Shown piece by piece: positions 1 to 5,550 of a stretch of DNA of 38,359 bases. Both the position numbers and the translations under genes were made by a program. Source of the DNA: a virus; IMG/VR virus record IMGVR_UViG_3300042559_001102, positions 1 to 38,359 of that record; one strand, given 5' to 3'. Below the pieces are notes generated by a model, which was not told the DNA's origin, did not search any database, and saw only the letters and a program-made list of their open reading frames with translations. Each line of letters opens with the position of its first letter. Position 1 is the stretch's first letter.

Positions 1-592
1 AGTGTGGGATATATTTTACCTGATATTCCTCCTTTGTCTTCTTGTCTTTCTCGTAGAGGATCCTCTCGTGGGCACAGACGAGCAAGTTCTTATCATAGAT
101 TCGACAGACGGAAGAGAGATTGGAAACGAAACCTTCCACGAGTCCCATCTCTGTACCGAAGTCTGCTTGAGTAGGAAGAATGATATGATAGTTCTTGATC
201 TTTGTCTTGGTTTGGCTTCGGTTCTCGTTAAAGTTAATCGAGACTGCCTTGTTCATTGCTGCCGTGCGAAGGAAATCTACATCATCAATGGCGATGTTAT
301 CAAACTCATCTGACTTATTCTCTAGATAACTATTGATAATGTTCGTCATCTGATCGTATGCATTTGCTTTGTCTGGCGTTTCATCCTGATTAACAACTTC
401 GACAAAGGGATTGCAGTCTGGATATTGCTTACGGAATACGGGATTCTTTAGAGTTACCATACCATTCTTATCTGTAATAATAAGAGTGCGGGAACCCATG
501 CTACCTAAGAAGTGTGTCTTTCCTACACCCGGTGCACCATAAAGCATAAGCAGAGTTGCTTTACTTAGTTCTACTTGATTTAGTCGGGGCAT
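1..592 (-). CDS. AAA/RecA-like phage ATPase (Sak4/AAA_24 type), 3' end cut by window
   Basis: The reading frame runs leftward from an ATG at 592 and is open to base 1, so the C-terminus lies outside the window. The first residues read MPRLNQVELSK. A Walker A motif, GAPGVGKT, lies at residues 19-26 and a Walker B-like segment, IAIDDVDF, at about 98-105. This arrangement fits the phage nucleotide-binding family (AAA_24, including Sak4 single-strand-annealing partners), which acts with recombination nucleases. The leader reads GGATTAATTTATG, nearly the same as that of the next gene upstream (GGAAGATTAATTTATG). It overlaps the 79-aa gene by 13 bases and shares a direction with the PD-(D/E)XK nuclease, which supports a recombination role. 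The family is fairly sure; the exact function is inferred. Confidence 0.8.
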   Translation of the reverse strand, partial: MPRLNQVELSKATLLMLYGAPGVGKTHFLGSMGSRTLIITDKNGMVTLKNPVFRKQYPDCNPFVEVVNQDETPDKANAYDQMTNIINSYLENKSDEFDNIAIDDVDFLRTAAMNKAVSINFNENRSQTKTKIKNYHIILPTQADFGTEMGLVEGFVSNLSSVCRIYDKNLLVCAHERILYEKDKKTKEEYQVKYIPH

Positions 593-819
593 AAATTAAT
601 CCTATTTTCGGGTAAAGAAGTTTTTAGTTCCAAGGTTAGCGTGCTATTTATATCTGCTGACTGCTTAGAAAATACAAAGGAGACTGTAAAATTTCCTGAT
701 TCAGTAACTTCCTTTGAAATACTTTCTAGTTCCGCACAATCTCCTAGGATTTCTCCCGCTGCCGACATAAAATCGGTAATGATGGGAGAAGATATACCAA
801 TCTTTCTTTGCTCTGACAT
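580..819 (-). CDS. hypothetical 79-aa protein
   Basis: Starts at an ATG at 819 behind a good GAGGAAGATTAATTT leader. Its end overlaps the start of the ATPase gene by 13 bases, so the two are probably translationally coupled. The product is small and mildly acidic, with alternating beta-prone stretches (about residues 42-70) and no membrane segment. I recognise no family. Its place between the recombination nuclease and the ATPase suggests an accessory role in the same pathway, but that is inference from context only. Confidence 0.7.
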   Translation of the reverse strand: MSEQRKIGISSPIITDFMSAAGEILGDCAELESISKEVTESGNFTVSFVFSKQSADINSTLTLELKTSLPENRINLCPD

Positions 820-822
820 AAA

Positions 823-1008
823 TTAATCTTCCTCGGAAGAGATTACGATACAGGATTGTCCGTCGTTATCTTCATCATGATGAATGTGTTCAAGCTCTAG
901 CTCAACATGATCGTATTCGGCATCATGACAATCGTAGATGTATACGTTTACATTTCCTACCTCTGACTTGATTTGTCGAAGGTTCTCGATAAGCTCAGAG
1001 ATCTTCAT
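823..1008 (-). CDS. hypothetical acidic 61-aa protein
   Basis: The ATG at 1008 overlaps the stop codon of the upstream nuclease gene (TAATG), typical of coupled phage genes. The N-terminus MKISELIENLRQIKSEVGN predicts a short helix followed by beta strands (NVNVYIYD). The rest is Asp/Glu/His-rich (residues 28-50). Small proteins starting MKISELI are common in phage early operons and usually lack a known function. No catalytic motif is visible. Confidence 0.75.
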   Translation of the reverse strand: MKISELIENLRQIKSEVGNVNVYIYDCHDAEYDHVELELEHIHHDEDNDGQSCIVISSEED

Positions 1009-1949
1009 TACTCTGTTCCCCGCTCGTCAGCATCTTTAGTATGATCCCAGAAGTCGGTTAAGAAGTTTGTCTTAAGTTCCCACTCCATAGATCCTGGAGC
1101 AGACTGGCGACAAACACTAGCGTAGTCACACCAACTACAATTATTCTCGTGCTTTGGCCAGACATCTAACGTGCGACAAAGTTCCATCAACTTATGTGTT
1201 TGCATCTGATCGTTTTCCCATTCAATGAGATCATGATGAGACTTAGACACAAGAGTTGTAACTAACTTTGGCGGATGGTTGTTAGACTTGTTCGGCTTCT
1301 GGTTCTCGATAACTACAAACTCTACACCATCTACCTTACCCTTCAATGGATGTTCGATACTCCATCCCGCTAACTTAGATGCGGCATAAGTATAACGTGT
1401 AGGTTGATCGTTAGGATTTAACGAAGGAATAAACCACGCAGCTTGCTTAGTGGTTGTCTTCCAATCTCTAACGAGTAACCTTCCATTGCGAGTGAAGAGA
1501 AGGTCAAAGCGTCCACCAATCTGCTGACCGTCGGGAAGAGTAATGTTAAATGGCTGTTCGATTCCTACAATCTCAACCATTGGATTACTGTCTTCCTTCT
1601 GCCAGAACTCATAGAGAAGCTTACACGTCTGAGAGAATCGTGCAACATCTAGATGTGCAAACTTGTCGTCAGGAGTTGGTGTCTTAAGATGAACGAATGC
1701 TTTCGCAAAGGCAATCTTAAAGTCACCATTGGTGAGATACAGATGCTCCATGAAGGAATGTACCGCCGTTCCCCAACCAAAAATTGTACGCATGGTAGGA
1801 GACTCGCGCTTCTTCCCAATCACAATGCGGTAGAAGAATTTGCGCGGGCATTCCTTGAAGATCTTTGTAGCAGAGTGATCTAGAATTAGTGGTTCCTTCC
1901 GCTCGAAGTTAGGAAGAAACTTTCTATTTGGATGCTCTCTTGTAAGCAT
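1008..1949 (-). CDS. PD-(D/E)XK nuclease, RecB/Cas4-like
   Basis: A 313-aa protein of the PDDEXK_1 (RecB/Cas4-like) exonuclease class. An N-terminal segment SATKIFKECPRKFFY (about 26-40) matches the family's first cysteine-bearing helix. GGRFDLL (about 147-153) supplies the catalytic Asp and RDWKTT (about 161-166) the D/E-X-K pair. CSWCDYASVC near 270-280 gives three cysteines which, with Cys34, could hold a Fe-S cluster as in Cas4 and AddB. Enzymes of this class resect DNA ends; here a Sak4-like ATPase lies three genes downstream, making a phage recombination/repair unit likely. The family is firm; substrate and polarity are unknown. Confidence 0.88.
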   Translation of the reverse strand: MLTREHPNRKFLPNFERKEPLILDHSATKIFKECPRKFFYRIVIGKKRESPTMRTIFGWGTAVHSFMEHLYLTNGDFKIAFAKAFVHLKTPTPDDKFAHLDVARFSQTCKLLYEFWQKEDSNPMVEIVGIEQPFNITLPDGQQIGGRFDLLFTRNGRLLVRDWKTTTKQAAWFIPSLNPNDQPTRYTYAASKLAGWSIEHPLKGKVDGVEFVVIENQKPNKSNNHPPKLVTTLVSKSHHDLIEWENDQMQTHKLMELCRTLDVWPKHENNCSWCDYASVCRQSAPGSMEWELKTNFLTDFWDHTKDADERGTE

Positions 1950-1952
1950 GAT

Positions 1953-2156
1953 TTACTTGTCTAAGGTTTCGTTCGTTCGCTCCGCCGCATCACGCAAGAA
2001 GGAAGATAAACTAATATCATTCTCTTGAATGACGTTATGTAGATGGAAGAGCAGCTCATTTAAAATATAAGAGAGGGAAATACCTGTACCAAACTTCTCT
2101 CTTATCGCAGTGATGTGAGATTCTTCCAATTCTACGTGGCGGTTAACCTTCGCCAT
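1953..2156 (-). CDS. hypothetical 67-aa helical protein
   Basis: Starts MAKVNRHVELEESHITAIREK and overlaps the end of the upstream 103-aa gene by 14 bases. An initial short strand followed by two amphipathic helices loosely recalls ribbon-helix-helix proteins, but no diagnostic residues can be assigned. The stop lies 3 bases before the nuclease start codon, so nuclease expression is probably coupled to it. A small regulator or nuclease partner is possible; neither is shown by sequence. Confidence 0.65.
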   Translation of the reverse strand: MAKVNRHVELEESHITAIREKFGTGISLSYILNELLFHLHNVIQENDISLSSFLRDAAERTNETLDK

Positions 2157-2454
2157 TGTCTACAATGTGATGGATGCGATAACCAAAGCGGCGATCATGT
2201 ACGATAAGATCACGCGCGGCTGGAAAACGTGCACACCACTCAGCATAAGCTGTCGCACAAACGAGATTAGAACCTGAGAGGAGGAGATAATCTCCCTCGT
2301 TTGCGTTCTTGAAATAGGTTTCAAACTTCTTATGAAGAGTGTTAGCTCCAACGACAATCACACCTTCCGTCAGGAAGACGAGTTCTCCAAATTCTTGCGC
2401 GGAGGAATAGTCGTTAGAGTCTACGAAGTTAGGAACGAAAACCTTACGGGGCAT
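2143..2454 (-). CDS. hypothetical 103-aa phage protein
   Basis: ATG at 2454, overlapping the upstream 167-aa gene by 11 bases. The sequence begins MPRKVFVPNFVDSND and has an alternating strand/helix pattern: FGELVFLTEGVIVV, then a helix, then GDYLLLSGSNLVCATAYAEW. This looks like a compact alpha/beta fold. No catalytic motif is recognised. Function unknown; operon membership is clear. Confidence 0.72.
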   Translation of the reverse strand: MPRKVFVPNFVDSNDYSSAQEFGELVFLTEGVIVVGANTLHKKFETYFKNANEGDYLLLSGSNLVCATAYAEWCARFPAARDLIVHDRRFGYRIHHIVDNGEG

Positions 2455-2947
2455 CTGTTTGTTCTCCAGCAGTTGTGTTAGGAATTAACGTGAAAGAAAG
2501 AAACTTCTCGTCTACGATAAACTCGTAGTTGTTTGATGTAGATAGCAATGATAGCTTATCTAGATCTTTGTCTGTTATTTGCGCTGATCGAACGAATCTA
2601 ATCTTGACTGGTTTATCTAGGATTAGTTTGGTTGCGATCATTCCGCGGGAAAACTCTTGTTCGATTGTTTCTCCATCCCACAAATCCAACGAAAGATTAT
2701 CCGTAGAAGATGTGGAAAAGGGAGGAACAATCTCTACCCACACACCATTGAATTGTTTCTTGAACTTGAAACGAAAGGTGTGAGTTGGAAAGAGAGTGGA
2801 ACGAATGGTCCAGAGATCATCATATGTTGCATCTCTCGGACCTTCTACGAGAAAGTTATCATAGCGTGACGATCCCAAAATCCGTGCTATCTTCTCGATT
2901 ACTTCTTTATACTTCGCTGCTTTCCTCTGAGATAGGTAGCGTGGCAT
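2444..2947 (-). CDS. hypothetical 167-aa protein
   Basis: ATG at 2947, overlapping the upstream gene by 41 bases. A basic N-terminal helix (MPRYLSQRKAAKYKEVIEKIAR) precedes a mixed alpha/beta region with several Trp/Phe-rich strands (residues 45-90). No known domain is recognised. The long overlap on one side and short overlap on the other mark it as part of the continuous leftward operon. Confidence 0.7.
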   Translation of the reverse strand: MPRYLSQRKAAKYKEVIEKIARILGSSRYDNFLVEGPRDATYDDLWTIRSTLFPTHTFRFKFKKQFNGVWVEIVPPFSTSSTDNLSLDLWDGETIEQEFSRGMIATKLILDKPVKIRFVRSAQITDKDLDKLSLLSTSNNYEFIVDEKFLSFTLIPNTTAGEQTDAP

Positions 2948-3176
2948 CTTTTTCTATATGAGTTGTTAACCATTTGTATGCGACAACCGCCGCATCTTTT
3001 AGAATCCTATCCACTACTTCAATCTGTTTAGTAGATGTAGTGTGAAGAATGTATGCTCCCGTATATAAGAACAATGCAGCAAGATCTTGTTCTGGAATGT
3101 CGGGATGATTATTTTTGGCGGAGGTAAAGATCTTAGAACATGTCTGTTCGATCTCACTTATAGTGTATGTTTTCAC
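2907..3176 (-). CDS. hypothetical 89-aa helical protein
   Basis: The ATG at 3176 sits in an ATGA overlap with the TSCPD-protein stop, so translation is probably coupled. It is predicted to be almost wholly helical, with a hydrophobic central helix (DLAALFLYTGAYILH, about 31-45) too short and interrupted to be a sure membrane span. No family is recognised. Confidence 0.68.
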   Translation of the reverse strand: MKTYTISEIEQTCSKIFTSAKNNHPDIPEQDLAALFLYTGAYILHTTSTKQIEVVDRILKDAAVVAYKWLTTHIEKDATLPISEESSEV

Positions 3177-3541
3177 GATTCGATTCTCTTAAGTGCGCTA
3201 TACTTCTTAAATGCAATGGCCATTGCTTCGGGACCACTACGAATAGGAATGCCATCCGCAAATTGATAGCGGTCACTCGCGATATCCGAAAGCTCTTCGA
3301 TTACTTCTTCCAGGGGAACTCCCTTAGATAATGCAAAGGAAAGCATACGACTAAATCCATTGCACCATGCCGCAACCGAAGAGCCAGCCTTACCAATCAT
3401 AATATCCACACGTGCAATCTTCCCGCTACTATCTTCAATGATAAAGATGTTAGCTTCTCCATCAGGAGTGGGAAGAGTGAACGTATAGTTTTGATATGCG
3501 ATACCGGGAGTGAGAGATGAAAAGTTATTCGTCGTCATCAT
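3173..3541 (-). CDS. orphan TSCPD-domain protein
   Basis: A 122-aa protein whose core (about 30-118) matches the TSCPD domain. It has an acidic strand (IFIIEDSSGKIARVDIMIGKAG), a helix with AAWCNGFSRMLSFALSKGVP, the hallmark GVPLEEVIEEL, and a tail with GIPIRSGPEAMAIAF. TSCPD domains normally end B12-dependent (class II) ribonucleotide reductases or occur as stand-alone proteins, many of them in phages. Here no reductase is visible, so it may act in trans on a host or phage reductase elsewhere. It overlaps the next gene by ATGA and the previous one by 17 bases. The domain call is strong; the biochemical role is inferred. Confidence 0.82.
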   Translation of the reverse strand: MMTTNNFSSLTPGIAYQNYTFTLPTPDGEANIFIIEDSSGKIARVDIMIGKAGSSVAAWCNGFSRMLSFALSKGVPLEEVIEELSDIASDRYQFADGIPIRSGPEAMAIAFKKYSALKRIES

Positions 3542-3851
3542 CGTCTAACGTACTGAGAAATGAATCATCATCGTCTTCATCCTCATCTTCGTCTGCCATC
3601 ATATCATCCAATGCGAGATCATCGGAGATATCATCCTCATCATCATCGCGAGGATTGTAGTTCATGGTGATGATGGAGTTCTTCAAGCGTTCAGCCTCTT
3701 TCTCTAGTTGGGGTGAAGGAATGAAACCAAAGGACGTAAGCTCTTCATCAAGAAGAGACATGATGTTGATGACTGGTGCAAGAACAGTTGGAGGTAATCC
3801 CTTTTCTCCAAGATGTACACCAACCAACAAACGAATGTCAGAGAGGATCAT
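3525..3851 (-). CDS. hypothetical protein with polyacidic tail
   Basis: A 108-aa protein starting MILSDIRLLVGVHLGEKG. The N-terminal 65 residues are predicted helical. From about residue 68 the sequence is almost all Asp and Glu, ending in DDDDDE. Such tails mimic DNA charge in several phage proteins, but this could equally be a chaperone-like or partner-binding tail. No Shine-Dalgarno is evident before the ATG. It overlaps the TSCPD gene by 17 bases, so both are probably made together. Confidence 0.72.
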   Translation of the reverse strand: MILSDIRLLVGVHLGEKGLPPTVLAPVINIMSLLDEELTSFGFIPSPQLEKEAERLKNSIITMNYNPRDDDEDDISDDLALDDMMADEDEDEDDDDSFLSTLDDDDDE

Positions 3852-3871
3852 AAAAGTTTTGGGTTAGGGGT

Positions 3872-4339
3872 TTATGGAACAGGCCAAACGTAACCATACT
3901 TTGGTTGAGAGTTTGGAAAAAGTGGTTGATAGTGCTCGGGAAATTTATAGACGAGAGAGCTACGATGGGAAGCAATGATGCGATCAAACAACTTCTCATC
4001 AGTTAACCACGATGGATATGTCAGTGGAGCGGAAGCTACGATCTCATCAAAGAAAGGCTTGAGTGAATCCTTGTATCCCCGATTGATCCACTCTTTACAA
4101 ATAGCAGATGCGTAGAGTGCAAGCATTGTATCATGATTACGCCACATTAAAACGGCGGGATGGTTCTTCCAACCTAGATTAAGTGGTGTCGAGTATGGAG
4201 TATACTTAAGTTGGTATGCTCGATACTCACGATTAGTTTGTAGAATTTGTTTGCATTCTACACGCTGCTTACCTAACCGTTCTCTATCTAGTGATGCGGC
4301 GGTATCCTTAAAGGATGGATGGGTTAGGAAGGTTTGCAT
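3872..4339 (-). CDS. pyrimidine-dimer DNA glycosylase-like protein (Pyr_excise family)
   Basis: A 155-aa protein beginning MQTFLTHPSFKDTAASLDRERLGKQ. The features match the phage/bacterial family related to T4 endonuclease V (Pyr_excise): Thr3 near the N-terminus, the DRERLGKQRVE segment, GWKNHPAVLMW, and a C-terminal RSSLVYKFPEHYQPLFP. Family members are proposed to excise UV-damaged pyrimidines by attack from the N-terminal amine and then nick the abasic site. I chose the ATG at 4339 because the family starts MQTFL, although no good ribosome-binding site precedes it. Whether this protein is a true dimer glycosylase is uncertain, since this branch is mostly uncharacterised. Confidence 0.75.
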   Translation of the reverse strand: MQTFLTHPSFKDTAASLDRERLGKQRVECKQILQTNREYRAYQLKYTPYSTPLNLGWKNHPAVLMWRNHDTMLALYASAICKEWINRGYKDSLKPFFDEIVASAPLTYPSWLTDEKLFDRIIASHRSSLVYKFPEHYQPLFPNSQPKYGYVWPVP

Positions 4340-4344
4340 ATAGA

Positions 4345-4539
4345 TTATAGATTATAAAATGCTTTCATCTTCTTATCTAGAGAATCAATGGAGGCAGAGT
4401 CATCCTTCTTTTGATAATCGAATAATAGCTTGTCAGAGTAGGAAAGCACTTCACGAAATCTTGGATCAGCTGAGATAAGGATAGGAAAAATGTTGTTGGA
4501 ATTTGCAACCATACCATAAAGATAGAAAGCAAGGAGCAA
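4345..4539 (-). CDS. hypothetical small protein, non-standard or undetermined start
   Basis: The frame codes a plausible small helical protein ending DSLDKKMKAFYNL. The only conventional start is TTG at 4539, with no ribosome-binding site. The coding look continues upstream in frame (IQLNLSEDEAKLLLAFYLYG), back to a TGA at 4642-4644, but without ATG, GTG or TTG. Either a rare start such as ATT at 4572 is used, or a base is wrong in the assembly. This is the first gene after promoter P1 (-10 at 4644-4649). No family is recognised. Confidence 0.5.
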   Translation of the reverse strand: MLLAFYLYGMVANSNNIFPILISADPRFREVLSYSDKLLFDYQKKDDSASIDSLDKKMKAFYNL

Positions 4540-4643
4540 CTTTGCTTCATCTTCGGAAAGGTTTAGTTGAATAACCTTCTTCTCAGTCGTTTCTATAGTC
4601 GTATGATTTGTAAAATGTAGGAAGGAAGGGGGCCATGTGTGTC

Positions 4644-4672
4644 ACTATAACACACCCGCCGAGGAATGTCAA
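4644..4672 (-). promoter_or_regulatory. sigma70-like promoter P1 with symmetric elements
   Basis: Reading the minus strand, TTGACA (4672-4667), a 17-base spacer and TATAGT (4649-4644) form a near-consensus promoter. Transcription would start near 4637 and run into the 64-aa gene and the leftward operon. The -35 box lies in a perfect inverted repeat TGTCAA-CCCC-TTGACA (4667-4682), and the -10 lies between GTGTGT and ACACAC (4637-4655). Both symmetries look like repressor sites. The motif GTGTGTTATA before and within the -10 recurs at P2. Confidence 0.8.
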
Positions 4673-4717
4673 CCCCTTGACAAGCCGACACGCTTGACAG
4701 GGGAAAACAAAAGAGAG

Positions 4718-4936
4718 TTATACAAGAATTGTATCTTCTTCAATGCTATCGTGGATGATACGGGAAAAGAAGATTCGGCGAAGGTCTTCTAGCTTTGCGG
4801 GAGAAGTGTAAGGACCATACGAATATGTATCTGTGTTGTTGTATGGTGTGCGAATAAGTTCGACGGAGAGTTCGTCTACACCTGTATAATAATAGATGTA
4901 GAGTTCGTCCCAGTAATCATCGTAGATAACTAACAT
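4718..4936 (-). CDS. small protein, last and divergent member of paralogous array
   Basis: A 72-aa Tyr/Asp-rich protein that lies 2 bases after its upstream neighbour and has its ribosome-binding site inside that gene's last codons (GGAGAACCCTAACCATG). It shares with the three preceding 65-aa proteins a short initial strand, a central YYY segment followed by strands, then LEDLRRIFF...IHDS, though it lacks their Asp-(S/D)-Gly-(E/D) ending. I read it as the most diverged fourth copy. Function unknown. Confidence 0.68.
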   Translation of the reverse strand: MLVIYDDYWDELYIYYYTGVDELSVELIRTPYNNTDTYSYGPYTSPAKLEDLRRIFFSRIIHDSIEEDTILV

Positions 4937-4938
4937 GG

Positions 4939-5136
4939 TTAGGGTTCTCCACTATCGTAAATGAGAGCCTTGTTGGAGTTTGGAATAAAATAATCTCTTA
5001 TTTTAGTTAAGCTGGGGTAAATTGATTGCTTTTCAACGCACATGCCATCTCCGTGTGCCCAAAATATAAGTACTCCTTGTTCATTGTAGTACCACATATT
5101 CAAAGCGTTATCACTGATGGTATGCGTTACGAACAT
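4939..5136 (-). CDS. 65-aa paralogous array protein, copy 3
   Basis: Starts MFVTHTISDNALNMWYYNEQG and ends IYDSGEP. It is clearly homologous to the next copy upstream (shared VTH, NALNMWYYNEQGVLIFW, LT(K/E)(I/L)R, FIPNS, IYD.GEP). The gene is 2 bases from its neighbours on both sides. The codons of the final Gly-Glu (GGAGAA) provide the Shine-Dalgarno of the following gene. The small beta-rich protein has no known domain; it may be an inhibitor or binding module that diversified by duplication. Confidence 0.75.
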   Translation of the reverse strand: MFVTHTISDNALNMWYYNEQGVLIFWAHGDGMCVEKQSIYPSLTKIRDYFIPNSNKALIYDSGEP

Positions 5137-5138
5137 CT

Positions 5139-5336
5139 TTATGGTTCTCCATCGTCGTAGATACGAACATCGACGGAATCCGGAATAAATGAAGACCTTA
5201 GTTCAGTTAAACTAATAAAATGGGACTTCTTTTCAAATTCTACATGATCATTTTCCATCCAAAACATAAGTATCCCTTCCTCGTTGTAATACCACATAGC
5301 TAAACTATTACTTGGCAGTTGGTGAGTTACAATCAT
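5139..5336 (-). CDS. 65-aa paralogous array protein, copy 2
   Basis: Starts MIVTHQLPSNSLAMWYYNEEG and ends IYDDGEP. Same length as copies 1 and 3, with the same WYYNEEGILMFW core and SLTELRSSFIPDS helix region. Its last codons GGAGAACCATAA form the ribosome-binding site of copy 3. Function unknown. Equal length and fixed 2-base spacing point to tandem duplication followed by drift. Confidence 0.75.
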   Translation of the reverse strand: MIVTHQLPSNSLAMWYYNEEGILMFWMENDHVEFEKKSHFISLTELRSSFIPDSVDVRIYDDGEP

Positions 5337-5338
5337 GA

Positions 5339-5536
5339 TTAAAGATCTCCGCTATCGTAAATGATTTCATACCAACGACTAGCTGGATTATAATAATGAT
5401 CCCTTATGTCCTCTAAATGTATACAAGAAGCTTCTAACTCTTCATCATGCCACTCAGCCCAGTAGTACAACTTTCCATCATCCTTATAATATAGCATGAA
5501 CAGCTCATTAGTTGCATGAACGTATAAAATAATCAT
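5339..5536 (-). CDS. 65-aa paralogous array protein, copy 1
   Basis: Starts MIILYVHATNELFMLYYKDDG and ends IYDSGDL. Its LYYKDDGKLYYWAEW core and LEDIRDHYYNP segment align with copies 2 and 3 at lower identity, and the LEDIR motif links it to the 72-aa fourth member. The GGAGATCTTTGAG leader is just after the helicase stop. The GGAGATCTTTAATC before copy 2 is nearly the same string, so leader and coding end were duplicated together. Confidence 0.75.
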   Translation of the reverse strand: MIILYVHATNELFMLYYKDDGKLYYWAEWHDEELEASCIHLEDIRDHYYNPASRWYEIIYDSGDL

Positions 5537-5550
5537 CTCAAAGATCTCCT

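Noticed and set aside
2-313. Rightward 103-aa frame
   Set aside because: Opposite the ATPase gene, whose Walker motifs confirm the minus strand.
4694-4723. Rightward promoter TTGACA...TTATAC
   Set aside because: 18-base spacer, and no rightward gene follows for several kilobases; the leftward P1 explains the sequence better.
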